Positions 35,849-45,087 of a stretch of DNA of 64,000 bases are shown here, piece by piece (the first letter of the stretch is position 1; each line of letters opens with the position of its first letter). Source of the DNA: Emcibacter sp. (GTDB lineage Bacteria > Pseudomonadota > Alphaproteobacteria > Sphingomonadales > Emcibacteraceae); the NCBI GenBank assembly GCA_021647465.1, contig JAKIUQ010000012.1, forward strand, positions 1 through 64,000, written 5' to 3'. Both the position numbers and the translations under genes were made by a program. The notes beneath the pieces were generated by a model, which was given only the letters and a program-made list of their open reading frames with translations, did not search any database and was not told the DNA's origin.

Positions 35849-36049
35849 TCAGTTCTTCTTTTAATGCTCCGATTCCCCTTGTTATCCTTATGGGGATGGA
35901 TGGGTTACATTCTTGTTGTGTCATTCTGTGTCAGGAGGAAGGTTATTTCCAATTGATACATAATGCGATTCTGGTAACTTTACCGGGGGAGTTCTAAAAT
36001 TATCTTAACAAAAGATAAATTTTTCATTGTTTATGAAACAGGCTTGCTT

Positions 36050-39000
36050 TTAACGTTGTGCGGACTTGTTTTGGGCTGCCTGGGCCAAGGCGCTTGCCAG
36101 ATTTAATGACCCTTGCAAGCGGCTTGCTACTTTTGACCATTTTCGGACATAAACCAATTTGTGATCAGGGCGCAGTTTTGTGATGGTCGACTGATTAGAC
36201 ATAAATTCCACAAGCCCGGCCGGGTTGGCGAATTTTGACCCTCGAAAAGTGACAATGGCGCCTTTGGGGCCGGTATCAATCTTCTCAATCCCGGCCAGAC
36301 GACAGAAATATTTGATAAGAATAACCCGCAGTAAATGTTCGACCTCCTCTGGTAAGTCGCCAAATCTGTCGATCAGTTCGGCGCCAAAGGTATCTATTTC
36401 CCGCCGATCATTCAAGTCCGCGAGACGGCGGTAGAGCGACATGCGCAGATTAAGATCCGGCACGTAACTTTCCGGAATTAATATCGCGGCTCCCACATTG
36501 ATTTGCGGCGACCAGATGCCATCTATTTCATCATCTGCGATACCCGTTTTGGCATTGGCAACGGCTTCTTCCAGCATATGTTGGTAAAGTTCCATCCCGA
36601 CCTCTTTGATGTGACCGGATTGCTCCTGCCCAAGCAGATTTCCCGCGCCGCGAATATCAAGGTCATGACTGGCAAGGGTAAAGCCCGCGCCCAGCGTATC
36701 CAGCGTTTGCAGCACTTGAAGACGTTTTTCGGCTTGTTTCGTCGGCAGCCTGCGCGGCTCTAGCGTAAGATAGGCATAGGCCCGGGTTTTCGACCGGCCA
36801 ACCCGCCCGCGAAGCTGATATAATTGCGCAAGGCCAAACATATCGGCCCGATGAATGATCATGGTGTTGGCCGTGGGGATATCCAGACCGGATTCGACAA
36901 TAGTGGTGGAGATCAGAACATCGTATTTGCCGTCATAGAAGGCATTCATAATATCTTCAATCTGGGTGGGGGGCATTTGGCCGCTTGCCACGGCGCATTT
37001 GACTTCCGGCACATGTTCGCGCAAAAGATCTTCGATATCTTTTAAGTCCGATACCCTTGGGCAAACATAAAAACTTTGCCCGCCCCGGTAATATTCTCTG
37101 AGCAAAGCTTCGCGGATGACCATACTGTCCATGGGCAGGACAAAGGTGCGAATGGCCAGCCGGTCTACAGGCGGCGTGGCAATCAGGCTCAGGCCGCGCA
37201 TGCCGTTCATGGCCAGTTGCAGCGTGCGCGGTATGGGCGTCGCCGTCAAGGTCAGCACATGGACGTTATGCTTCATTTTTTTCAGGCGTTCTTTGTGACC
37301 CACGCCAAAATGCTGTTCTTCATCAATGATGATCAGGCCAAGGTTTTTGAAATTTATGCTTTTGCCGAGCAAGGCGTGAGTGCCAATGACAATCTCGCAG
37401 GTGCCCTGGGCAAGTTCCTCGCGGGTTAACTTTTGTTGTTTGGATGTCACCAGTCTGGACAGATGGCCAATTTTGACCGGCAGGCCTTTAAAGCGATCCG
37501 TAAAGGTTTTATAATGCTGGCGGGAGAGCAGTGTTGTCGGGGCGATGATGGCCACCTGAAAACCTTCCATCACCGCGAGGAAAGCTGTCCGCAAAGCAAT
37601 TTCTGTCTTGCCAAAACCCACATCACCGCAGATAAGCCTGTCCATGGGTTTGCCGCTGGACAGATCGCCAATCACATCCGCAATGGCGCGCAGCTGATCA
37701 TCGGTCTCATTATAGGGAAACCGCGCGCAGAATTCATCATACAACCCTTCCGGCGGTTGAATGACAGCGCCTTTTCGCAAGGCCCGCTGGGCGGCAACTT
37801 TGATCAATTCATCGGCCATATCCCGAATGCGCTGTTTTAATTTGGCTTTGCGTCCCTGCCATGCTGCCCCGCCGAGTTTGTCCAGCTGGCCGTCACTGCC
37901 TTCGGCCCCATAGCGGCTGAGAATTTCAATATTTTCCACGGGGACATATAATTTATCGCCGCCGTGATAGGTCAGATGAACGCAGTCATGAGCGGCCCCA
38001 TTAACGTCAAGGGTGATGAGCCGTTCATAACGGCCAATACCATGATCCATATGCACCACAAGATCGCCGGGGGTGAGGGCGGAGGCCTCTTGAATAAAAT
38101 TTTCCGCCTTGCGGGATTTTCGAACTTTACGGACGAGACGATCCCCCAGAATATCCTGCTCTGAGATGATTACGACATCATCTGTCTCAAAACCATGTTC
38201 CAGCGGCAGAATAATCAGCCCCAGAACATTGGCGGGTAATTTTTTGCAATTGGCCCATTTATGTATGATTTTATGGTTTGTCATGCCATGTTCGTTGAGC
38301 AAGGCGACCAACCTGTTTTGCGACCCTGCGCTATAGGAGGCAATAAGGACTTGCTTGCCGGCGCGCTGTCTTTCGGTGCAATGTTTGCCCAGGGCATCAT
38401 AGACATTCAGCGCCTGATCATTATTCCTCTCCGGAGAGAAATCCCGTCCAACCTTGCCGTCGAGCCGCATATGGTTGACATCGGGCGGGGCGTGAAAGCT
38501 GGTGAATTGATGGATTTTTCGATCTTCACAATATTCTTGCCATTGCTGTGAGGTCAGATAGAGCTTTTCTGGCGGCAGCGGTTTATAGGTTGAGAAACTG
38601 CTGGCGCGGCCCCTTATTGTTTGGTCATAGGCCTCTTTTCGGGTTTGATAATAATCCTTAATGGCGGACAGGCGGTCGGCAAAAGCTTCGCCGGTCAGCG
38701 TATCCATGGTCACGGGGCAGGCTGGCAGATAATCAAACAGCGTTTCCAGTTTAAAATGAAAATAGGGCAGCCAATGTTCCATACCCTGATGTCGGCGCCC
38801 TTCTTTAATAGCCTCATACAAAGGGTCCTGATCCAGAATATTGCCGAATTGCCGTGTATAGGCCCCGCGAAACCGCCGGATGCTCTCTTCATCCAGCATA
38901 ATCTCGCTCATGGGGACGAGAGCAATTTCTTCGATATTATCTGCTGTGCGCTGGCTGACGGGGTCAAATAACCGCATAGCCTCAATGACATCTCCCCATA

Positions 39001-39565
39001 GGTCAATGCGCACCGGGCTGTCATGGCCCGAGGGAAAAATATCGATCAGGCCGCCGCGAATGGCAAAATCACCATGTTCCATCACCGTGCTGGATCTTGC
39101 GTAACCATTGCGGATCAGGAAAGCTGTCAGATGTTCCACGTCAATCTGATCCCCGATCATGGCGCGAAATGACAGATTTTTAAGACTGGCCCGTTCGGGT
39201 ATCATCTGGGCGGCGGCATTGATGGTGGTGATGATCAGTCTTTTTTTTGCCTGCGGCGGCGGCGCGGCCAATTTACTGAGAGTTGTCATGCGCTGGGCAC
39301 TGATATTCGGGTTGGGTGATACCCGGTCATAGGGCAGGCAATCCCAGGCCGGGAATATTAAAATTTCCGTTTTAGGAGAGAAAAAAGCAACAAGATCCGC
39401 AAAATTATGCAGGCGATGGTCATCGCGGGCAATATGCAGCATATCACCCTCTTTGGTATTTGAGGCATTTAATATCTGGGCAATGAATAAGGCGTCGCGG
39501 CCTTCAGGGGATTGGGCAATGACAAGGGGGACTTCGGCAGATATGAATTGATTTTGTTTATTCAC
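36050..39565 (-). CDS. mfd: Transcription-repair coupling factor Mfd
   Basis: Removes stalled RNA polymerase at DNA lesions and recruits UvrA. The domain order is complete over 1171 aa. A UvrB-like N-terminus (about 20-350) is followed by the RNA polymerase interaction domain around LTPGDLVVHMDHGIGRYERL (about 495). The SF2 translocase has Walker A ICGDVGFGKTEIAL and DEEQ box IIIDEEQHFGVGH, and motif VI is QLRGRVGRSKTRAYAYL. The C-terminal TRCF domain follows (RMSLYRRLADLNDRREI). It overlaps sdhE by four bases. Confidence 0.98.
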   Translation of the reverse strand: MNKQNQFISAEVPLVIAQSPEGRDALFIAQILNASNTKEGDMLHIARDDHRLHNFADLVAFFSPKTEILIFPAWDCLPYDRVSPNPNISAQRMTTLSKLAAPPPQAKKRLIITTINAAAQMIPERASLKNLSFRAMIGDQIDVEHLTAFLIRNGYARSSTVMEHGDFAIRGGLIDIFPSGHDSPVRIDLWGDVIEAMRLFDPVSQRTADNIEEIALVPMSEIMLDEESIRRFRGAYTRQFGNILDQDPLYEAIKEGRRHQGMEHWLPYFHFKLETLFDYLPACPVTMDTLTGEAFADRLSAIKDYYQTRKEAYDQTIRGRASSFSTYKPLPPEKLYLTSQQWQEYCEDRKIHQFTSFHAPPDVNHMRLDGKVGRDFSPERNNDQALNVYDALGKHCTERQRAGKQVLIASYSAGSQNRLVALLNEHGMTNHKIIHKWANCKKLPANVLGLIILPLEHGFETDDVVIISEQDILGDRLVRKVRKSRKAENFIQEASALTPGDLVVHMDHGIGRYERLITLDVNGAAHDCVHLTYHGGDKLYVPVENIEILSRYGAEGSDGQLDKLGGAAWQGRKAKLKQRIRDMADELIKVAAQRALRKGAVIQPPEGLYDEFCARFPYNETDDQLRAIADVIGDLSSGKPMDRLICGDVGFGKTEIALRTAFLAVMEGFQVAIIAPTTLLSRQHYKTFTDRFKGLPVKIGHLSRLVTSKQQKLTREELAQGTCEIVIGTHALLGKSINFKNLGLIIIDEEQHFGVGHKERLKKMKHNVHVLTLTATPIPRTLQLAMNGMRGLSLIATPPVDRLAIRTFVLPMDSMVIREALLREYYRGGQSFYVCPRVSDLKDIEDLLREHVPEVKCAVASGQMPPTQIEDIMNAFYDGKYDVLISTTIVESGLDIPTANTMIIHRADMFGLAQLYQLRGRVGRSKTRAYAYLTLEPRRLPTKQAEKRLQVLQTLDTLGAGFTLASHDLDIRGAGNLLGQEQSGHIKEVGMELYQHMLEEAVANAKTGIADDEIDGIWSPQINVGAAILIPESYVPDLNLRMSLYRRLADLNDRREIDTFGAELIDRFGDLPEEVEHLLRVILIKYFCRLAGIEKIDTGPKGAIVTFRGSKFANPAGLVEFMSNQSTITKLRPDHKLVYVRKWSKVASRLQGSLNLASALAQAAQNKSAQR

Positions 39566-39879
39566 TTGATAATCTTAAGGTAATCAACGGCTTGCAGCAT
39601 TTCCATGACATCATGCTGCAAATGATCCGGAACTTGCTTGTCTTTGGTGATCCAGGCAACAATATTGCCATCTGATTCCCGCAATAAATTTTCATAACGA
39701 TCCAGCTGTTCGGAACTCAGGCCGGCTATATGCGTGTCAGCAAAATGACCAAGCAGGATATCTGCCTCTTTGATACCGCGATGCGCGCTCCTGAATTTCA
39801 GGCGTTTTATGCGGATATCATGTGATTCATCCGCATCAATTTCAGGTTCAATAAAACCGGGGGCATCAAATGAAGGCAT
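39562..39879 (-). CDS. sdhE: FAD assembly factor SdhE
   Basis: A small protein (105 aa) that helps attach FAD covalently to succinate dehydrogenase and related flavoproteins. The RGxxE motif is in AHRGIKEADILLGHFAD; the family's ERYENLL-like segment (LDRYENLLRESDGNIVAWIT) is present. The N-terminal 24 residues are acidic and probably disordered. Translational overlap with mfd is common in alphaproteobacteria; recG diverges 87 bp away. Confidence 0.93.
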   Translation of the reverse strand: MPSFDAPGFIEPEIDADESHDIRIKRLKFRSAHRGIKEADILLGHFADTHIAGLSSEQLDRYENLLRESDGNIVAWITKDKQVPDHLQHDVMEMLQAVDYLKIIK

Positions 39880-39966
39880 GGCTGTTACATTCTATTGTGA
39901 GTGAATGGTTTAAAGTATAAAGTGCCAGTGATAGGAAAAATAACAACGTGAATCAAATAGAAACGC

Positions 39967-42054
39967 ATGCGACCGGAAATTTTATACCCATTTTTTGCCG
40001 ATACCGTTAGTCTCCCCGGCGTGGGGGGGCGGATTGCGGCCCTGCTTGAAAAAATACTTGGCCGCAGGGTGGTGGATATATTCTGGCATTTGCCGGTGGA
40101 TATTATTGATCGCCGGGCTTGCCCGCCCTTGTCAGAAATTAAATATGATCAGACTGTCACGGTGAAGGTAACCATAGATAAACATGACGCGCCGCCGCGC
40201 GGCACCCGGCGGCCTTACCGGGTGTGGTGTCATGATGATAGCGGCAGTTTGCAATTGATTTTTTTTCATGCCAAAGGCAATTATATTCTGCGGCAATTGC
40301 CCGTGGGGGAGTTGCGCCTGATCAGCGGCAAGGTCGAGGTTTTTAACGAACAGCTTCAGATGAGCCACCCAGATTATATGGTTTCGCCGGACAAGCAGGA
40401 TGACATTCCGGATGTGGAACCTGTCTATCCTTTAACCGCAGGCATCAGCAGCAAAATCATGACCAAAATTGCGCGCGGGGCCTTGGAAAGATTGGTGTCC
40501 TTACCGGAATGGCAAGATATATCCCTGCGGACACGCGAAGCCTGGCCCTCATGGATGGAGGCGGTGAAGGCGGCTCATATGCCGCAAAACCACGGGGACT
40601 TGCAGATGAACAGCCCGGCCCGCGCGCGGCTCGCGTATGATGAATTTCTGGCCAATCAATTGGCTCTTGAAATTATGCGCCGCCAAAATCAAAAGAAAAA
40701 GGGGCGTTCTCTTAAAACGCAGGGATTATTGAGGGCGCAGTTGCTGGAAAATTTGCCCTATCAGCTGACCAATGCCCAGAACCGCTGCATCGGCGAGATA
40801 GAAAAGGATCTGGCGCAGCCCTATGCCATGATGCGCTTGCTGCAGGGCGATGTGGGCAGCGGCAAGACGGTCGTTGCCTTGATGGCCATGCTGATCGCTG
40901 TGGAAAATAATGTGCAGGCCGCCATGATTGCGCCAACGGAAATTCTGGCCCGGCAACATTATGTCAGCCTGCGTGACATGACGGCGGGTATGGATGTCAC
41001 TATTGCCGTCCTGACCGGCCGCGATAAAGGCCGGGCGCGGAAGAAATTACTGGATGATCTGCAGGCGGGGGAAATTGATATTCTGGTTGGCACTCATGCC
41101 TTGTTTCAAAAGGATGTGGTCTATCATGATCTGGCTTTTGCGGTGGTTGATGAACAGCATCGTTTCGGGGTTGAGCAGCGTATGGCCTTATCTGCCAAGG
41201 GGGCCGGCGCTATGGATGTATTGGCCATGACGGCGACGCCAATCCCGCGAAGTTTAACCTTAACGGCTTACGGCGATATGGACAGCTCGCGCCTTGATGA
41301 AAAACCGCCGGGGCGAAAGCCTGTGGATACCAGAATAATCCCTTTAGGCCGCCTTGATGAAGTGGTTCAGGGGATTAAGCGGGCTCTTGTGGGGGGCAAC
41401 AGGGCTTTTTGGATTTGTCCGTTGGTTGAGGAATCCGAAGTTCTGGATATTGCCGCCGCTGAAGAAAGATATCGTCATCTTGAACAGGTTTTTGGCGCAA
41501 GGGTCGGGCTGGTTCATGGCAAAATGAAGCCGAAGGAAAAAGATGACGTCATGACGCGTTTTGTCGCCGGTGATATTGACATATTGGTGGCCACCACTGT
41601 GGTTGAGGTTGGCGTGAATGTGCCCGAAGCCACCATAATGATTATTGAACATGCCGAAAGATTCGGCCTGTCGCAGCTTCATCAGTTGCGGGGCCGGATT
41701 GGGCGCGGACTGGAGAAATCTACTTGCCTGCTGCTCTACGGAAATTTGAGCGGAGGCGCGGCAAAGGCGCGGCTGGAAATCATGCGGGAAACCGAAGATG
41801 GGTTTAGAATTGCCGAAGAAGATTTGCGTCTGCGCGGGGCCGGTGAATTGCTTGGTACCCGTCAAAGCGGCATGCCGGATTTTAAAGTGGCAAGCCTCGA
41901 AGAAAACGGGCAATTGATTGCCGTCGCGCGGGATGATGCGCGGCTCATCATGGAAAAAGACCCCGAATTAAAAAGCGAACGGGGGCAGGCTTTAAGAATT
42001 TTGCTGTATCTGTTTGAGCGGGACGAAGGCGTTAAATATCTGACGTCAGGCTGA
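39967..42054 (+). CDS. recG: ATP-dependent DNA helicase RecG
   Basis: Remodels stalled forks and branched DNA. The wedge/OB domain (about 60-160: VKVTIDKHDAPPRGTRRPYR) precedes the SF2 motor: Walker A LLQGDVGSGKTVVAL, DEQH-type box AVVDEQHRFGVEQRM, TATPIPRSL, and QLRGRIGRGLEKSTCLLLY. The C-terminal motif RLRGAGELLGTRQSGMPDF is RecG-specific. 695 aa is normal. Its end overlaps the end of the convergent DUF502 gene by nine bases. Confidence 0.97.
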   Translation: MRPEILYPFFADTVSLPGVGGRIAALLEKILGRRVVDIFWHLPVDIIDRRACPPLSEIKYDQTVTVKVTIDKHDAPPRGTRRPYRVWCHDDSGSLQLIFFHAKGNYILRQLPVGELRLISGKVEVFNEQLQMSHPDYMVSPDKQDDIPDVEPVYPLTAGISSKIMTKIARGALERLVSLPEWQDISLRTREAWPSWMEAVKAAHMPQNHGDLQMNSPARARLAYDEFLANQLALEIMRRQNQKKKGRSLKTQGLLRAQLLENLPYQLTNAQNRCIGEIEKDLAQPYAMMRLLQGDVGSGKTVVALMAMLIAVENNVQAAMIAPTEILARQHYVSLRDMTAGMDVTIAVLTGRDKGRARKKLLDDLQAGEIDILVGTHALFQKDVVYHDLAFAVVDEQHRFGVEQRMALSAKGAGAMDVLAMTATPIPRSLTLTAYGDMDSSRLDEKPPGRKPVDTRIIPLGRLDEVVQGIKRALVGGNRAFWICPLVEESEVLDIAAAEERYRHLEQVFGARVGLVHGKMKPKEKDDVMTRFVAGDIDILVATTVVEVGVNVPEATIMIIEHAERFGLSQLHQLRGRIGRGLEKSTCLLLYGNLSGGAAKARLEIMRETEDGFRIAEEDLRLRGAGELLGTRQSGMPDFKVASLEENGQLIAVARDDARLIMEKDPELKSERGQALRILLYLFERDEGVKYLTSG

Positions 42055-42726
42055 GGGCTTATTTTCTTTTATGGGCAGGCGACTTGGATCCACAAGGCCG
42101 GCGGAGATAACATATTTGGCCCCTTCGTCCGGGGTCATGTCAAGATAGATAACATCTTTTCTGGGCACGAATAACAGAAAACCGGATGTGGGGTTCGGCG
42201 TAGTCGGCAGGAAAACATTGACCACATCATCCTGCATTTTTGCTTGCACTTCTCCGGTATTTTCACCGGAAACAAAAGCAATGGCCCAGATGCCTTTGCG
42301 CGGATATTCCACCAGAACCACATCCTGAAAACTGACGGCATCCTCGGAGATTACCGTTTCAAAAATCTGCTTCAATGTATTATAAACGCTTCTGATGATT
42401 GGCATACGGTTAAGTATTTTTTCGCCGACCCGGATCAGGCCTTTGCCAAGAAAATTAGCGGCAAGAAAGCCAAGTATTGTTAACATGAAAAAAAGGAAAA
42501 CCAAGCCAATTCCCGGCAGCGGAAAAGGCAGGTAAGTTTCGGGATTATAAGCCGCTGGAATTAAAGGTTTGATATTGCGGTCAATTAAATCAATGAAAGC
42601 AAGAGCCAGATAAATAGTGATGCCCACAGGAGAGGCGACGACAAGACCGGTCAGGAAATAAGTTCTCAAACGCTGAAGTATGGTTTTTTCAGCTTTAACT
42701 TTTAAGGGGTCAGTCATATATTTCAA
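42046..42726 (-). CDS. DUF502 membrane protein
   Basis: A 226-residue inner-membrane protein of the widespread DUF502 family. Two membrane helices are seen: about 24-45 (TYFLTGLVVASPVGITIYLAL) and about 68-92 (LPGIGLVFLFFMLTILGFLA). A conserved soluble part follows with IPIIRSVYNTLKQIFETV-like sequence (MPIIRSVYNTLKQIFE), VVLVEYPRKGIWAIAFVSGE and FLPTTPNPTSGFLLFVPRKD. Function is not established for the family. Its position right after the presumed ceramide-synthesis acyltransferase (76 bp, same strand) leaves open a membrane-lipid role. Confidence 0.85.
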   Translation of the reverse strand: MKYMTDPLKVKAEKTILQRLRTYFLTGLVVASPVGITIYLALAFIDLIDRNIKPLIPAAYNPETYLPFPLPGIGLVFLFFMLTILGFLAANFLGKGLIRVGEKILNRMPIIRSVYNTLKQIFETVISEDAVSFQDVVLVEYPRKGIWAIAFVSGENTGEVQAKMQDDVVNVFLPTTPNPTSGFLLFVPRKDVIYLDMTPDEGAKYVISAGLVDPSRLPIKENKPSA

Positions 42727-42802
42727 TCTTATATTTTAGGGGTCATTGATTTACAGATACCATAAGAAAATAGAGCGCCACTATGGCATAAATATGTCTT
42801 TT

Positions 42803-43948
42803 CTAGAGTGTCTTTGTATACATACGGTAGTTTTTATAGCGCCGGCAACCAATGGTTTCCAGCATTTTGGACAGGCGGGTATTATCCTCTAAAACCCAAG
42901 AGAGTTCTGCGTGTGTGCAGCCGGAATTTGTCGCATTAATTCGGCATTGCTCAATCAGGGCAAAGGCCATTGCGCCGCCAACGGCGGTATTTTGGAATTC
43001 TTTTCGTACGCCCATCAGGGGCACACGAACTGTTTTATAGGTTGGCCTGATCTTAAGGCGCCATAACAGTTTGAAAATACCAAAGGGAAACAGGTTTCCC
43101 TTCATGTCGGCAATGATTTCATTCAGATTGGGCAGCGTGACCATCATCGCCATGGGAACCCCGTCATATTCCGCGATATAGGTGAAATCCTCACGGATCA
43201 ATAGCTTCATATCCTTTACGGTTTTATTAAGCTCGGCTTCGGTAAAGGGCAATGCCATCCAATTATCCGACCAGGCATCGTTAAAGATGTCGAGAATGGT
43301 TTTTAAATCTTTCTCGTAATTCTTCATATTTATGGGGCGTAGCCTGATTTTACCGTCTCTCATGCTGCGGGTGATCATTTTTTTTATGGTCGGCGGCAAA
43401 ACATCTTTGTCAAACCTCAGGTAATAGGCCCATAAATCTTTAATTTTCTCCATGCCGTAATGGGTCATTAAGTCTTGATAATAGGGCATGGCATGGTTCA
43501 TCATCAAACTTGGCGGCGTATCAAACCCGTCGACAAGAATGCCAGCTTCTTCATTGATGGACAGGCTGAAGGGACCAATCACCTTGTCGCGGCCATTCTG
43601 TTTTAACCATTGAAACGCTGTGTCCAGAAGGGCGGTTGCAACTTGACCATCATTGATACATTCAAAGAAGCCAAAATGGCCAACTTTTTCATGATGCCGT
43701 TGTTCCACCAATTCATCAACCTGCGCGCTGATCCGGCCTACGATTTCTTCCCCTTTATAGGCCAGCCAGAATTTTGCGCGGGCATGTTCAAAATAAGGGT
43801 TTTTTGACGGATCCAATATTTCCATGCGCTCTAATATCAGGGGGGCAACCCAATGGGGGTCATCTTTATAAATATCCCATGGTAATTTGACGAAATATTT
43901 TAAATCCTGTTTGTTTGTCACCTCTTTTATGGTGATGGCAGATGTCAT
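42803..43948 (-). CDS. YghO/GNAT-like N-acyltransferase, candidate bacterial ceramide synthase
   Basis: A 381-residue soluble protein of the GNAT fold, related by sequence feel to YghO. Recognisable stretches are LPWDIYKDDPHWVAPL, EHARAKFWLAYKGEEIVGRI, VIGPFSLSINEEAGILVDG, NEIIADMKGNLFPFGI and HAELSWVLEDNTRLSKMLE; the last two flank the acetyl-transferase core. In Caulobacter a GNAT-type protein (bCerS) N-acylates 3-ketosphinganine. The same role is inferred here because the gene follows an LptF/LptG pair at 10 bp and a serine palmitoyltransferase operon lies close by. The alternative is a YghO-type acyltransferase of unknown substrate. Confidence 0.65.
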   Translation of the reverse strand: MTSAITIKEVTNKQDLKYFVKLPWDIYKDDPHWVAPLILERMEILDPSKNPYFEHARAKFWLAYKGEEIVGRISAQVDELVEQRHHEKVGHFGFFECINDGQVATALLDTAFQWLKQNGRDKVIGPFSLSINEEAGILVDGFDTPPSLMMNHAMPYYQDLMTHYGMEKIKDLWAYYLRFDKDVLPPTIKKMITRSMRDGKIRLRPINMKNYEKDLKTILDIFNDAWSDNWMALPFTEAELNKTVKDMKLLIREDFTYIAEYDGVPMAMMVTLPNLNEIIADMKGNLFPFGIFKLLWRLKIRPTYKTVRVPLMGVRKEFQNTAVGGAMAFALIEQCRINATNSGCTHAELSWVLEDNTRLSKMLETIGCRRYKNYRMYTKTL

Positions 43949-43958
43949 GTGAGTATCC

Positions 43959-45086
43959 TTATTCTTCAGTCAGCAAAATGAAACTAAGCCCCATGAGGGC
44001 AAAAAGAAAGAAGGGCAACCAGGCCGCAATCATGGGCGGCACCGCGCCATATTGGCCTAATGCCACAAACAGGTTGTTGATAACAAAATAGCCAAAACCC
44101 ATAGCGCCGGTCAATGCAATCCGGCCAAAAAGATTGCCACCCCGATGCAGCCCGAAGGCCGCAAGGCCCGCAAGCAAAGGCATGAGCAGCGTACTGAGCG
44201 GCGCGACGAATTTCTGATATAGCATGGTTTCAAAACTTGCCGTGTTGTGGCCTTCTTTTTTAAGCTGCGTTATGGCGGTGCGCAGTCTTTGGATGCTGAC
44301 GCGATCCGGCTTAAGGGCCAAGGCAATAAAACGTTTTGGGGGAATATCCGTATCCCAGATAAGATTTTCCATGGGGGTGACTTTTAAAGTTTTGATGTCA
44401 AATTCCTTGACCTCGAACATTGTCCATTTATCATCGCGAAATACAGCAAAGTCAGCCTTGATCAGGGAGGTGATTCTCATGTCTTTATCCCGAATATACT
44501 GGGTCACCTTATCCAGGAGTAAAATGCTGCCATTACGGCTGGCGCTTTCCGCCTTGATTAAATTATTACCATCCGTGACCCATGCGTCATAAACCGTATC
44601 AGGCGCAGGCGGCAGGTCGGCTGCATATTTATTCTCTTTCCAGTTTTTAAGCTCTGCCTTCGCATGCACGGCAACTGTTTCCGTAAATACAAAATGCAGG
44701 CTGGCAATCAATAAAGACATGAGAAGCAGGGGCGTTATTATTCTAAAGGCTGACCAGCCCGATGCCTTCATAACAATGATTTCGCTGTGGATATTCAGAC
44801 CAGCGAGGCTGATGATAGCGGCCAGAAGGGCGACGAAGGGCGAGAAAAGCGATAATAATGTTGGGGTTCGAAGGGTCACATAATGCCATAGGTCAGCATT
44901 GACCGCCCCGTCTCCGGCCAATATATCGTCTGATTCAGACAAAAGGTCGAGCATTTGCAATGTGGCGACCAAACCGATTAATATGATGATATATCGGCTG
45001 ATGAAAAGTTTGGCCAGATAAACATCCATACTACCGGGATTGAAAATTCCGCCAAGACGTCCCGAAAATTTGATAAATCGTTCCAT
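43959..45086 (-). CDS. LptG-like YjgP/YjgQ-family lipid export permease
   Basis: A 375-residue inner-membrane protein with the LptF/LptG plan: three membrane helices (about 27-47, 73-100, 115-140), a large periplasmic beta-jellyroll (about 145-275), then three more (about 295-375). Family marks are LFSPFVALLAAIISLAGLNI, HSEIIVMKASGWSAFRI (coupling-helix region that contacts LptB) and the final helices. It lies one base downstream of the LptF-like gene, and one acyltransferase gene follows. Canonical LptG pulls LPS to the outer membrane with LptB2. Whether this copy serves LPS or sphingolipids cannot be told from sequence. Confidence 0.88.
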   Translation of the reverse strand: MERFIKFSGRLGGIFNPGSMDVYLAKLFISRYIIILIGLVATLQMLDLLSESDDILAGDGAVNADLWHYVTLRTPTLLSLFSPFVALLAAIISLAGLNIHSEIIVMKASGWSAFRIITPLLLMSLLIASLHFVFTETVAVHAKAELKNWKENKYAADLPPAPDTVYDAWVTDGNNLIKAESASRNGSILLLDKVTQYIRDKDMRITSLIKADFAVFRDDKWTMFEVKEFDIKTLKVTPMENLIWDTDIPPKRFIALALKPDRVSIQRLRTAITQLKKEGHNTASFETMLYQKFVAPLSTLLMPLLAGLAAFGLHRGGNLFGRIALTGAMGFGYFVINNLFVALGQYGAVPPMIAAWLPFFLFALMGLSFILLTEE

Positions 45087-45087
45087 A

